The notes under the pieces: generated by a model
Database searches by the model: none
What the model saw: the letters and a program-made list of their open reading frames with translations, nothing else
What the model was told of the DNA's origin: nothing
Program-made: the position numbers and the translations under genes
Assembly (NCBI GenBank): GCA_035352715.1
Contig: DAOPYE010000032.1
Location: 1 to 25,002 of the forward strand
DNA: 25,002 nucleotides
Direction of reading: 5' to 3'
Source of the DNA: DAOPYE01 sp035352715
GTDB taxonomy: Bacteria; Acidobacteriota; Holophagae; Holophagales; Holophagaceae
Shown here: in pieces, positions 1-8,192 of the stretch
Layout of the letters: each line of letters starts with the position of its first letter
How positions within the stretch are numbered: position 1 is the stretch's first letter

Positions 1-24
1 TCAATTCCGGGAAGGATGACCGCG

Positions 25-354
25 ATGGAAATGACCGATATTCCCTTTTGCACGGTGAACTGGTCGGACCTGGAACCAACCGAGCACCCGGGCGTCACGG
101 GGCGCGCGCTTTGGCGGACGCGGCAGTTCGGCCCCCTGCGCGTCCGCATGGTGGAATACACCCCCGGCTATCTGGCGGATCACTGGTGCCAGAAGGGGCA
201 TGTGCTGCTCTGTCTGGAAGGAACGCTGGAGACGGAACTCGAAGACGGGCGGCGGTTCATGCTGACGCCGGGCATGAGCTACCACGTCGCGGATCACGCC
301 GAAGCCCACCGCTCGCGCACGGAGACCGGCGCCCGGTTGTTCATCGTCGATTAG
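25..354 (+). CDS. small cupin-fold protein (DHCW-motif cupin type)
   Basis: A single-domain protein of about 109 residues that reads as a compact beta-barrel cupin. The segment YLADHWCQKGH followed by LCLEGTLETEL and LTPGMSYHVADH matches the pattern I recall for the 'DHCW motif cupin fold' family, with His and Cys residues that could bind a metal. The role of this family is not established, and no substrate can be inferred. There are ATGs at 16, 25 and 31 in frame. The purine-rich GGGAAGG at 9-15 abuts the first and lies 9 bases before the second, so 25 is preferred. Its last 14 bases overlap the 3' end of the convergent LysR gene. Upstream context lies outside the window. Family call from remembered motifs; the fold is fairly sure, the function unknown. 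Confidence 0.8.
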   Translation: MEMTDIPFCTVNWSDLEPTEHPGVTGRALWRTRQFGPLRVRMVEYTPGYLADHWCQKGHVLLCLEGTLETELEDGRRFMLTPGMSYHVADHAEAHRSRTETGARLFIVD

Positions 355-1255
355 GGGTTGGCCTCTGCTTGCCGACGGCGGGTCGCTGGGTTGACCGTTG
401 CTGTTGCTCGGCCATCCTCAGCAGCGCTTCTTCGCTGGCGGGCAGGGCTCCTGATCCATGCACCCAGGTGAAGGTGCGTGAGATGTGCAGATCTGCGATG
501 GGCAGGATGATCAACAGGCCCGAGCTCAATTCGCGCTGGATGCTCAAGCGGCTGAGGAATCCAAGCCCCAGTCCCTGGATGACGGCGGTCTTGATGGCTT
601 CCGTGCTGCCCAGTTCCAGATCGCGCGCCTGGGGACGGCGGGCGCGGCCCAGGGCGCGCTCCACCACCGCCCGCGTGCCGCTGCCCGGCTCTCTCCAGAG
701 CATCCGATGGTGGGCGAGATCCTGCAGATGCCGCGGCCGCGGGGTCATGCCTGCAGCCCCCACGAGCACCAACTCATCGGCCAGGTAGGGTTTCAGGGTC
801 AGGCCCGCAGCACGCGGCAGGCCTTCGACCAGGGCCAGCGAAAGCTTTCCCTCCCGAATGGCCGAGAGCATCGTCTCGGTGTTGCCATTGACGACACGCA
901 CGGGGACATCTGGATATTGCTTGAGGAATCCCGCCAGCATGGGCGGCAGCAGGTAGGCCGCCGCCGTGGTGCTGGCGCCTACTTCCAGGGGGCCGAGGTG
1001 CAGTTCGGCAAACCCCTGCGCGGCCTCCAGCAGCAGGGCGTTCATCCGACGGGCCACCGCCATCAGCCGTTGACCCGCTGCCGTCAGCCGCATGCCCGTG
1101 TGCTCTCGAAGAAACAGGGCCTGTCCGACTTCGGATTCGAGCGCTCGGATCTGGGCGGTGACGGCGGGTTGGGATAGGGCCATCTCCCGCGCGGCTCCGG
1201 AGACGGAACCGGCCAGCGCCACCCGCCGGAAGGTTTCCAGGCGACGCGGATCCAT
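341..1255 (-). CDS. LysR-family transcriptional regulator
   Basis: About 304 residues, the usual LysR length. The N-terminal winged helix-turn-helix is clear (LETFRRVALAGSVSGAAREM, then LSQPAVTAQIRALE and LFLREHTGMRLTAAGQRL), followed by the periplasmic-binding-like effector domain (LEVGASTTAAAYLLPPML; GSTEAIKTAVIQGLGLGFL). It is divergent from a YeiH-type transporter, the same arrangement as yeiE-yeiH in enterobacteria and many other LysR/UPF0324 pairs, so it probably controls that gene and itself. I prefer the ATG at 1255 because GGTGA sits 5 bases upstream; an in-frame ATG at 1279 would add eight residues and has no ribosome site. The C-terminus is rich in Gln and Arg and overlaps the cupin gene by 14 bases. 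The effector is unknown. Confidence 0.92.
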   Translation of the reverse strand: MDPRRLETFRRVALAGSVSGAAREMALSQPAVTAQIRALESEVGQALFLREHTGMRLTAAGQRLMAVARRMNALLLEAAQGFAELHLGPLEVGASTTAAAYLLPPMLAGFLKQYPDVPVRVVNGNTETMLSAIREGKLSLALVEGLPRAAGLTLKPYLADELVLVGAAGMTPRPRHLQDLAHHRMLWREPGSGTRAVVERALGRARRPQARDLELGSTEAIKTAVIQGLGLGFLSRLSIQRELSSGLLIILPIADLHISRTFTWVHGSGALPASEEALLRMAEQQQRSTQRPAVGKQRPTPNRR

Positions 1256-1286
1256 GGGATTCACCAAGCGGTTAACCATCAGGATT

Positions 1287-1300
1287 GATGATAGATCATC
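1287..1300. promoter_or_regulatory. candidate LysR operator dyad
   Basis: GATGATAGATCATC is a perfect 6-base inverted repeat with a 2-base centre, in the short interval between the divergent LysR and YeiH-type genes. LysR proteins typically bind dyads in such intervals. It does not fit the strict T-N11-A form, so the assignment rests on position and symmetry only. It overlaps the most upstream possible start of the transporter (1288), which favours a later start for that gene. Confidence 0.4.
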
Positions 1301-1347
1301 CGGATATGCGATTGGATTTCGTGATTGCCGACCCCCAGACTGGTCCC

Positions 1348-2292
1348 ATGCGAGATTCCGTTGCTTCTGTCCTGTCCTTGACGCTCTTCGTCCTCTGTCT
1401 TGCGGCCTGCCTGCATCCCTGGGTGTCGGCGGGCATGGCGCTGAGCGCCGGACTGGTATTGGGTTTGAGCCTTGGCACGCCCTTCCGGTCGCAGATGCGC
1501 CGCTGGACCAGCCGGATGCTGGCCATCTCCATCATCGGGCTGGGGGCCGACATGAATCTGGGCCAGGTCATCCGCTCGGGCGTTCGCGGCGCGGGGTTCG
1601 CGTTCATGAGCATCAGTCTGGTGCTCGTGCTTGGCTGGGTGTTGATCCGCCTGCTGCGCATCGATCGGCGCACGGGCCTGCTGGTGAGTGTCGGCACAGC
1701 CATCTGCGGCGGCAGCGCCATCGCCGCGGCTGCACCGGTCCTGGAGGCCGAGGACGGCGAGATTAGCCTGGCCCTGGCCACCGTCTTCCTGCTCAACGCG
1801 GCGGCCTTACTGGTCTTTCCGCCCCTGGGGCGCCTGGCGGGCATGGATGGCCCGGCCTTTGGCCTATGGGCGGCCCTGGGCATTCAGGACACCAGCTCCG
1901 TGGTGGGGGCGGCCCTGGCTTTCGGGCATGGCGCGCTGGGGCCCGCCACCACCACCAAGCTGGCGCGGGCGCTCTGGATCGTGCCCCTGACCTTCGGCCT
2001 GGCCCTGGGTCGACCCCGTGCGGGCAAGGCCAAGCGCCCCTGGTTCATCCTGGGCTTCGTGCTGGCGGCCGCCCTGGTCACAGCGCTGCCCGTGCTTCAA
2101 CCTGTGGGGCATATCGTGGCGACGGGCGCGCGCAGGCTGCTGGTGGTGACGCTATTCCTGATCGGGGCGGGACTGGATCGCGCGACCCTCAGCCGCGTGG
2201 GCTTCCGCCCCTTCCTTCTGGGAATCCTGCTGTGGGCGGCCCTGGGCTCCGTCAGCTTCTGGGCGATTCATCACGGATGGGCGCATCTCTGA
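1348..2292 (+). CDS. YeiH/UPF0324-family membrane transporter
   Basis: A polytopic inner-membrane protein of about 314 residues with roughly ten hydrophobic segments. Family marks of the UPF0324/YeiH group are present: the VGTAICGGSAIAAAAPVL segment, the GIQDTSSVVGAALAFG segment and ATTTKLARALWIVPL, which correspond to E. coli YeiH ICGAAAV, HEVAQVVAAG and ISKMLRVMML. Substrates in this family are poorly defined; sulfonate or sulfite-type anions have been suggested for relatives. Start choice is uncertain: ATGs at 1288, 1306 and 1348 are all in frame and none has a good Shine-Dalgarno site. I use 1348 because the next residues go straight into a membrane helix and the operator-like dyad covers 1288. 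Probably regulated by the divergent LysR protein. Confidence 0.85.
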   Translation: MRDSVASVLSLTLFVLCLAACLHPWVSAGMALSAGLVLGLSLGTPFRSQMRRWTSRMLAISIIGLGADMNLGQVIRSGVRGAGFAFMSISLVLVLGWVLIRLLRIDRRTGLLVSVGTAICGGSAIAAAAPVLEAEDGEISLALATVFLLNAAALLVFPPLGRLAGMDGPAFGLWAALGIQDTSSVVGAALAFGHGALGPATTTKLARALWIVPLTFGLALGRPRAGKAKRPWFILGFVLAAALVTALPVLQPVGHIVATGARRLLVVTLFLIGAGLDRATLSRVGFRPFLLGILLWAALGSVSFWAIHHGWAHL

Positions 2293-2307
2293 TCCTTCAG
2301 GACAAAC

Positions 2308-2341
2308 AAAGCAGCGGGCCGCCGAGGCGACCCGCTGCTTT
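2308..2341. terminator. bidirectional intrinsic terminator
   Basis: An 11-base-pair stem AAAGCAGCGGG / CCCGCTGCTTT with a 12-base loop lies between the convergent transporter (ends 2292) and carboxylesterase (ends 2364). The A-run on the left arm and T-run on the right arm let it act on both strands, although the following T tract is short on either side. Confidence 0.8.
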
Positions 2342-2363
2342 GGTGTTTTCAGGACTGGAGGGA

Positions 2364-3941
2364 CTACTTCTGCGCCTTGGCCTGCGTCCTGCGCCAAGCG
2401 TAGTAGGCGTCAAAGGCCTGGAGCTTGTCCAGGTTGGGCAAGGGGCGGGCGCTGGAAGCCGCATCGAAGAACATCGTCTGCCTGCCCTGGTTCTCGAAGG
2501 CTGGCCAGACGGGTAGGCCGGGGCCGTTGGGATCTGCATTCTTTGCGAAATTGATCCAGTAGGCATGCATGAGATCCGACATCTTGACGTCTTCCGGTGT
2601 AGGCGCGACGGGTCCACCCAGATTGGCGAACACGTAGGGGATCTCGGAGGCGTGGGTGGAGCCCTGCATTCCAGCGGGATGGTGGTCGAAGTAGTAGACG
2701 AAGACTTTCTGCTGCTTGTTCTTCTCGGCGACCAGCTTGGCCCAGGCCCAGGTGTGCCAGGCGAAGGCGGATTCGCGGAACAAATCCTTCTGGGATTGGG
2801 AAGACTCAGCCCCTGTCGCGTGCGGATAGGCTTTCAGGATCCCATCCGCGGCAGGCCCAAAATTGCCCCGGACCTGCTTCTCGAAGGCCTCGGGGGTGAC
2901 GCCACCCCGCGAGAACATGGCGCCTTCATCCGAATTGGTGCCGATCAGGATGGGCGTGTCGTTGAAGTTGCCGGCTTCATACTGCTCGTACTGATCGCCC
3001 AGGATGGTTTCCCCGTCCGCTGCGGGCCAGAAGTGGCCCATGGGGCCCCCGCCCTTCTGGATCGTCTCGGCGCTGAGCGCCCGGGCCGCCTTGAGATCAT
3101 TGGCGCCCAGCTTGGCGAGAAAGGCCTTGCCCTGGGCTTCGGCCATCTTGAGGCAGGGCACGTTCTGTCCGGCTTCGTTGCCGTATTTGACCGGGGCCAT
3201 GGAGCCGCCGCTTTCCGAGATGGCGCGCTGGAAGAGCCCCTTGGCCTTGGGCGAGGCCGCCAGCATGCTGACGGAAATCGCGCCCGCGGATTCACCGAAA
3301 ATGGTCACGCGGGAAGGATCGCCGCCGAACTGGGCGATGTTGTCCTTGACCCATTTCAGGCCGGCGACCTGATCCTGGATGCCGTAGCATCCGGACCCCT
3401 TGCCGCTCTCCTTGCTCAGATCCGGGTGGGCCAGGAAGCCGATGGGCCCGACCCGGTACGCGACGCTGACCAGAACCACGCCCTTCTTGGCGAAGTTGAC
3501 GCCATCGTTCATGGGCGTGTTGGTCATGCCCATGGCGAAGCCGCCGCCATAGATCCAGACCATCACGGGCAGCTTCTCATCCGCCTTCTTGGCGGGTGTC
3601 CAGACATTGAGGTACAGGCAGTCCTCGCTGACGCGGAGCTTGTTGCCGCCCATCATTCCCACCGCCATGCCAATGTCCTGCATGGGAGCCGGGCCGAAAT
3701 CATCGGCCTTCTTCACGCCGCTCCAGGCCTTTAGGGGCTGGGGGGCCTTCCACCGCAGATCCCCCACCGGCGGGGCAGCGAAGGGGATGCCCTTGAACGT
3801 GGCGATGCCGTTGGTGACAACGCCTTCGACAACGCCGCCCGTCACCTTTGCGGTCTGGATCTGGGCCGCACAGGGCACCGCCGCGCACACAAGCGCGGCG
3901 CACAGCGCCGATGGGCCAAAGGATGGTCGTGCGTTCATCAT
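2364..3941 (-). CDS. exported type-B carboxylesterase (PnbA-like)
   Basis: About 525 residues including a signal peptide (SALCAALVCAAVPCAAQ). It has an alpha/beta-hydrolase fold of the carboxylesterase B/cholinesterase family that hydrolyses carboxylic esters. The catalytic triad can be placed: Ser218 in FGESAG, Glu339 in GTNSDEGA and His430 in GSTHASEIP. The spacing (121 and 212 residues from Ser) is close to that of Bacillus pNB esterase (S189, E310, H399). PVMVWIYGGGF supplies the oxyanion-hole glycines. A strong AGGAGG precedes two adjacent ATGs (3941 and 3938); either could start. The gene begins 22 bases from the assembly gap, divergent from the GH3 gene beyond it. Together they could act on acylated plant or microbial glycans outside the cytoplasm; that pairing is inference because the gap size is unknown. 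Confidence 0.93.
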   Translation of the reverse strand: MMNARPSFGPSALCAALVCAAVPCAAQIQTAKVTGGVVEGVVTNGIATFKGIPFAAPPVGDLRWKAPQPLKAWSGVKKADDFGPAPMQDIGMAVGMMGGNKLRVSEDCLYLNVWTPAKKADEKLPVMVWIYGGGFAMGMTNTPMNDGVNFAKKGVVLVSVAYRVGPIGFLAHPDLSKESGKGSGCYGIQDQVAGLKWVKDNIAQFGGDPSRVTIFGESAGAISVSMLAASPKAKGLFQRAISESGGSMAPVKYGNEAGQNVPCLKMAEAQGKAFLAKLGANDLKAARALSAETIQKGGGPMGHFWPAADGETILGDQYEQYEAGNFNDTPILIGTNSDEGAMFSRGGVTPEAFEKQVRGNFGPAADGILKAYPHATGAESSQSQKDLFRESAFAWHTWAWAKLVAEKNKQQKVFVYYFDHHPAGMQGSTHASEIPYVFANLGGPVAPTPEDVKMSDLMHAYWINFAKNADPNGPGLPVWPAFENQGRQTMFFDAASSARPLPNLDKLQAFDAYYAWRRTQAKAQK

Positions 3942-3962
3942 GCATTCCTCCTGAATCAAGGG

Positions 3963-4062
3963 NNNNNNNNNNNNNNNNNNNNNNNNNNNNNNNNNNNNNN
4001 NNNNNNNNNNNNNNNNNNNNNNNNNNNNNNNNNNNNNNNNNNNNNNNNNNNNNNNNNNNNNN
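3963..4062. other. assembly gap of exactly 100 N
   Basis: One hundred unknown bases, the conventional filler for a scaffold join of unknown length. It removes the upstream regions of both the carboxylesterase and the GH3 gene, including the GH3 ribosome site. Adjacency of the two genes across it is not proven by the sequence. Confidence 0.98.
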
Positions 4063-4066
4063 AAAA

Positions 4067-6658
4067 ATGAAAAAAACACTGCTGATGTCCGTCATCATCA
4101 GCGGCGCTGTCCAACTCTGGGCACAGCTGCCGTACCAGAACCCCAACGCAAGCCCCCAGGAAAGGGCCCAGGATCTGCTTTTGAGGTTGACCCTGCCCGA
4201 GAAGGCCACCCTCATGTGCGATCAGTCCGACGCGATCCCGCGCCTGGGTATCAAGAAATTCAATTGGTGGAGCGAAGCCCTGCACGGCTTGGCGAATAAC
4301 GAAAACGTGACCGTTTTTCCCGAGCCCATTGGCATGGCCGCTTCCTTCGATGATCGGCTGGTCTACAAGATCTTCGACGCCATTTCCGACGAGACACGCG
4401 CCAAATACAACGAATCTAAGGCCAAGGGCAATGAAAACAAGCGCTTTCTGAGCCTTTCCGTGTGGACGCCGAACGTCAATATCTTCCGGGATCCCCGCTG
4501 GGGCCGCGGCCAGGAGACCTATGGCGAAGATCCCTTCCTGACTTCACGCATGGGCGTGGCCGTCGTGAATGGCCTTCAGGGGCCCGCCGATGCCAAGTAC
4601 CGCAAGCTCCTGGCCTGCGCCAAGCATTTCGCCGTGCATTCCGGGCCGGAATGGAGCCGCCATACGCTGAATCTCAACGAGATCAGCCCGCGAGATCTCT
4701 ACGAGACCTATCTTCCGGCCTTCAAGGCCCTGGTCCAGCAGGCGGATGTGCGCCAGGTCATGTGCGCCTACCAGCGCCTGGACGATGAGCCCTGCTGCGG
4801 GAATTCCAGGCTCCTCAAGGGGATCCTGCGCGGCGAGTGGGGCTTCAAGCACGTTGTCGTCTCTGACTGCGGAGCCATCACGGACTTCTTCACCAGCCAC
4901 AAGGTGTCGTCCGACGCCACCCATGCCGCCGCGAAGGGCGTTCTGTCGGGCACGGACGTCGAGTGCGTCTGGGAGGAATATCCCTTCAAGAAGCTGCCGG
5001 AATCCGTCTCCAGGGGCCTGATCAAGGAGAGCGATATCGATCAGAGCCTGCTGCGCGTTCTGACCGCCCGTTTCGAGCTGGGCGAGATGGATGACGACGC
5101 CTTGGTGCCCTGGTCCAAGATCCCGGCCTCGGTGATCAATAACGACGCGCACCAGAAGCTTTCGCTGGAGATGGCCCGCGAATCCATGACCCTGCTTCAG
5201 AACAAGAACAACCTCCTGCCCCTCTCCAAATCCGCGAAGAAGATCGCGGTGCTCGGTCCCAACGCGGACGACAAGGTCATGCTTTGGGGCAACTACAACG
5301 GCACCCCGATCAAGACCATCTCCATCCTTGATGGGATCTACACCAAAATCCCCAAGAACCGCGTGGTCTATGACAAGGCCTGCGATCTGGTGGTGAACAA
5401 GGTCACCGAGAGCTACGTCTCGCAGTCCTCGATCGGCGGCAAGCCGGGCCTGAAGGCCACCTACTGGAACAACCGCGATATGAAGGGCGAACCGGTCGCG
5501 GCGGTGCAGATCGCCAACCCGATCAAGCTGACGACCGCGGGCCAGCACGAGTTTGCGCCCGGGGTTCGGCTGGAGGGATTTTCGGCCAAATACGAAACGG
5601 AGTTCGAAGCGCCGAAGACCGAGGAGATCGCGCTCAAGTTCGGCGTGACGGGGCGTTTCGAGCTGCTGGTGAACGGTGCCACCGTCGAGACCCAGAACAA
5701 CTGGAAACAGACCCCCTCCAGGATTCCGATCCGGGTGGAGCAGGGCAAGAAATACAAGATCGAGGTCCGCTACGCCCAGATGGACAACTGGCAGGCGAGT
5801 TTCGAATTCAATTTCGGCCGCGAAGTGGACATCGACTACACGCATCTGCTGAAGAGACTCCGCGACATCGACACAGTGGTCTTCGTCGGTGGGCTCTCGT
5901 CCCAGCTCGAGGGCGAGGAGATGTCGGTCACCTATCCCGGCTTCAAGGGCGGCGATCGCACGGACATCGAGCTGCCGGACGCGCAGCGCAACTGCCTCAA
6001 GATGCTGAAGGACGCCGGGAAGAAGATCATTTACGTGAACTGCTCCGGGTCCGCCATCGCGCTGACGCCCGAGACGCAGACCTGCGACGCCATTCTGCAG
6101 GCCTGGTATCCCGGAGAGTCCGGCGGACTGGCGGTGGCCGATGTCCTTTTCGGCGATTGCAACCCCGCAGGCAAGCTGCCCGTCACGTTCTACAAGTCCT
6201 CCAAGCAGCTGCCTGATATCGAGAACTACGCCATGAAGGGCCGCACGTACCGCTTCATGTCCGACGCGCTGTTCCCCTTCGGCTTCGGGCTGAGCTACAA
6301 CACCTTCAACATCGGCACCGCCACGTTCAGCCGGAAGCAGATCGAGAACAATGAATCCCTGGAGCTGACCATCCCCGTGACCAACACCGGAAAGCGGGAT
6401 GGCACCGAAATCGTGCAGGTGTATGTGCGCAAGCAGCAGGACGCGGATGGCCCCCTCAAGACGCTGAAGGGCTTTGAAAGGGTTCACGTCGCCGCCGGAA
6501 AGACCAGCCAGGCCGTGATCAATATCCCCCGCAGCTCGTTCGAATTCTTCGACTGGCCCAGCGGCAAAATGATGGTGACGCCCGGCGAATACGAGGTCAT
6601 GTATGGCGCCAGTTCCGATCCGAAGGATCTCAAGGTCGAGAAGATCGTGATCCGATAG
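4067..6658 (+). CDS. exported GH3 beta-glycosidase with inserted PA14 domain
   Basis: About 863 residues; the ATG is 5 bases after the gap and begins a signal peptide (MKKTLLMSVIISGAVQLWAQ). Domain order: GH3 N-terminal TIM barrel (about 25-340) with WTPNVNIFRDPRWGRGQETY, CAKHFAVHSGPE and the nucleophile Asp267 in VVSDCGAI; alpha/beta sandwich from about 365; a PA14 module inserted at about 457-586 (LKATYWNN to FEFNFGREVD); the sandwich resumes with GGLSSQLEGEEM, whose Glu615-618 cluster should hold the general acid; fibronectin-III-like domain at about 765-860. The motifs resemble beta-xylosidase/beta-glucosidase GH3 members common in Bacteroidota. PA14 insertions usually shape the substrate pocket. 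The exact sugar cannot be read. Base use is less GC-extreme and more Lys/Asn-rich than in neighbouring genes. A hairpin terminator follows directly. Confidence 0.95.
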   Translation: MKKTLLMSVIISGAVQLWAQLPYQNPNASPQERAQDLLLRLTLPEKATLMCDQSDAIPRLGIKKFNWWSEALHGLANNENVTVFPEPIGMAASFDDRLVYKIFDAISDETRAKYNESKAKGNENKRFLSLSVWTPNVNIFRDPRWGRGQETYGEDPFLTSRMGVAVVNGLQGPADAKYRKLLACAKHFAVHSGPEWSRHTLNLNEISPRDLYETYLPAFKALVQQADVRQVMCAYQRLDDEPCCGNSRLLKGILRGEWGFKHVVVSDCGAITDFFTSHKVSSDATHAAAKGVLSGTDVECVWEEYPFKKLPESVSRGLIKESDIDQSLLRVLTARFELGEMDDDALVPWSKIPASVINNDAHQKLSLEMARESMTLLQNKNNLLPLSKSAKKIAVLGPNADDKVMLWGNYNGTPIKTISILDGIYTKIPKNRVVYDKACDLVVNKVTESYVSQSSIGGKPGLKATYWNNRDMKGEPVAAVQIANPIKLTTAGQHEFAPGVRLEGFSAKYETEFEAPKTEEIALKFGVTGRFELLVNGATVETQNNWKQTPSRIPIRVEQGKKYKIEVRYAQMDNWQASFEFNFGREVDIDYTHLLKRLRDIDTVVFVGGLSSQLEGEEMSVTYPGFKGGDRTDIELPDAQRNCLKMLKDAGKKIIYVNCSGSAIALTPETQTCDAILQAWYPGESGGLAVADVLFGDCNPAGKLPVTFYKSSKQLPDIENYAMKGRTYRFMSDALFPFGFGLSYNTFNIGTATFSRKQIENNESLELTIPVTNTGKRDGTEIVQVYVRKQQDADGPLKTLKGFERVHVAAGKTSQAVINIPRSSFEFFDWPSGKMMVTPGEYEVMYGASSDPKDLKVEKIVIR

Positions 6659-6694
6659 GTCGTAGCTGAACGATTGAATGAACCGATGAATGAA

Positions 6695-6721
6695 CAAGGC
6701 CGCGCAAGCGGCCTTGGTTTT
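6695..6721 (+). terminator. intrinsic terminator after the GH3 gene
   Basis: A perfect 9-base-pair stem CAAGGCCGC / GCGGCCTTG with a GCAA tetraloop, followed by TTTTAT. It lies 37 bases after the GH3 stop and separates that gene from the antiporter. Confidence 0.85.
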
Positions 6722-6800
6722 ATCTGCGAAACCATCATGGCCTTCCGCACTCGCATCAAGAGCCCTGGGATGGCCTAATGGAAGTGTTTCCGAGGTCTTT

Positions 6801-8066
6801 ATGGACGGCATCCTCGCGCTGGCTTGGCTCACATCCGATCCCTTCTCCCGCACGCTGATGCTGCTGGCCCTGGCGTGGCTGGCGGCCAAGCTTGGCGGGG
6901 AAGTCGCCATTCGCCTGAAGTTCCCCGCCGTGGCGGGCGAGTTGGGCGTGGGGCTGCTGCTGGCGGCGTGCGCGCACTGGGTGGGAGGGTTCCCGGATCT
7001 GGCGGCGAGCGCGGAAGCCGGAACCCTGGCCCAGCTGGGCGTGATCGTCCTGATGTTCACGGTGGGCCTTGAATCCACCGTGGATCAGATGCTCCAGGTG
7101 GGGCTCCCGGCGATGCGCGTGGCCGCGACGGGCGTCGTGCTGCCCATGGCGGCGGGGCTCGCAGGCGCGTGGCTGCTGCTTCCGCAGGGCACGCCCTGGG
7201 TGGTGGATCTGTTCATCGGCGCGTGCATGTGTGCGACATCCATTGGCATCAGCGCGCAGGTGCTGCGCGAGCAGGGCGCGGGATCCTCGCCCGAGGGCCG
7301 CATCATCGTGGGTGCTGCGGTCATCGACGATGTGCTGGGCCTGCTGGTGCTGGTGGCGGTTTCGGGGCTGGTGACGGCTGCGCACGGCGGTTTCCCCCTG
7401 GCGGATCTGGCACGCACGCTGGGCCTGGCGCTGCTCTTCCTGGCCCTGTCTCTGAGCCTGGGCCGCGTCTTTGCCCGCCGCTTCTTCCAACTGGCGTCCC
7501 GGCTACAAGGCGCGCAGCTGCTGCTGCCCCTGGGGCTCGCCCTGGCGTTCCTGATGGCCTGGCTGGGCAATCTCGCGGGCCTGGCGCCCATCGTGGGCGC
7601 TTATGCGGCGGGGCTCATCCTGGAACCGGCGCACACCGAGACCCTGGAACAGCGGGAATCCCGCAGCCTGGAACAGCTGGTCCAGCCCCTGGCCAGCGTG
7701 CTGGCGCCGCTCTTCTTCGTGATCATGGGCGCGGAGGTGGATGTGACAACGCTTGTCCAACCCTCGACCCTGCTGCTGTCCGTGACCCTGGCCGTCCTCG
7801 GCGTCGTGGGCAAATGGGCCTGCGGCTGGGCTGCGGGCCGGGGCCTAAGCCGATCGGTGGTGGGGTGGGGCATGGTGCCGCGGGGCGAGGTGGGTCTCAT
7901 CTTCGTTGCGACGGGTGCCCAGCTTCAGCTGGGGGGTCAGCCCCTGCTCTCGCCGCAGATTCAGGCGGGTGTCATCGGCGCGATCCTGCTGACCACCCTG
8001 GCGGGGCCTGTGGGCCTGAGCCGAGGCCTGAAGCGCATCCGAAGCGGCGCCTGGAGCGTTCAGTGA
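6801..8066 (+). CDS. cation:proton antiporter, CPA2 type (Na_H_Exchanger domain)
   Basis: About 421 residues with around twelve hydrophobic helices and no soluble C-terminal domain. The pattern fits monovalent cation/proton antiporters of the CPA2 group: an early amphipathic segment (LKFPAVAGELGVGLLL), LGVIVLMFTVGLE, the Asp pair Asp176-Asp177 in GAAVIDDVLGLLVLV that corresponds to the ion-binding site, GAYAAGLIL, FFVIMGAEVD and GMVPRGEVGLIF. The KTN/RCK domain seen in KefB/KefC is absent, so any regulation must come from elsewhere. The ATG at 6801 has GAGGT four bases upstream; an open frame upstream to 6690 has no membrane or family signal. Preceded by the GH3 terminator, so it has its own promoter; CCTAAT at 6774 followed by GGAAG is a possible -10 element. 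Ion specificity cannot be inferred. Confidence 0.93.
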   Translation: MDGILALAWLTSDPFSRTLMLLALAWLAAKLGGEVAIRLKFPAVAGELGVGLLLAACAHWVGGFPDLAASAEAGTLAQLGVIVLMFTVGLESTVDQMLQVGLPAMRVAATGVVLPMAAGLAGAWLLLPQGTPWVVDLFIGACMCATSIGISAQVLREQGAGSSPEGRIIVGAAVIDDVLGLLVLVAVSGLVTAAHGGFPLADLARTLGLALLFLALSLSLGRVFARRFFQLASRLQGAQLLLPLGLALAFLMAWLGNLAGLAPIVGAYAAGLILEPAHTETLEQRESRSLEQLVQPLASVLAPLFFVIMGAEVDVTTLVQPSTLLLSVTLAVLGVVGKWACGWAAGRGLSRSVVGWGMVPRGEVGLIFVATGAQLQLGGQPLLSPQIQAGVIGAILLTTLAGPVGLSRGLKRIRSGAWSVQ

Positions 8067-8159
8067 GGGCAGCGGGCCTTCCCGTCGCATCCTGCTCTCT
8101 GGATCCCTGATCGTCGCGCTGGGTCGGGCGCGCCCCGCGTTCCGGCGAGAATTGCCGTC

Positions 8160-8187
8160 TTGGGAATTCCGGTCCCGGCGATAAACT
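8160..8187 (+). promoter_or_regulatory. candidate promoter for the PTPS-like gene
   Basis: TTGGGA (8160-8165) and TAAACT (8182-8187) with a 16-base spacer, each matching four of six consensus bases. The GTG start lies at 8193, five bases after the -10, so the transcript would be leaderless or nearly so. Prediction by eye only. Confidence 0.35.
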
Positions 8188-8192
8188 GGCGT

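Noticed and set aside
4544..7078. 844-codon open frame antisense to the GH3 gene
   Set aside because: No domain, no ribosome site, and it mirrors GH3 codons with strong third-position GC; a typical shadow frame in high-GC DNA.
8118..8140. GC-rich palindrome GGGCGCGCCC after the antiporter as a terminator
   Set aside because: No loop and no T-run on either strand.
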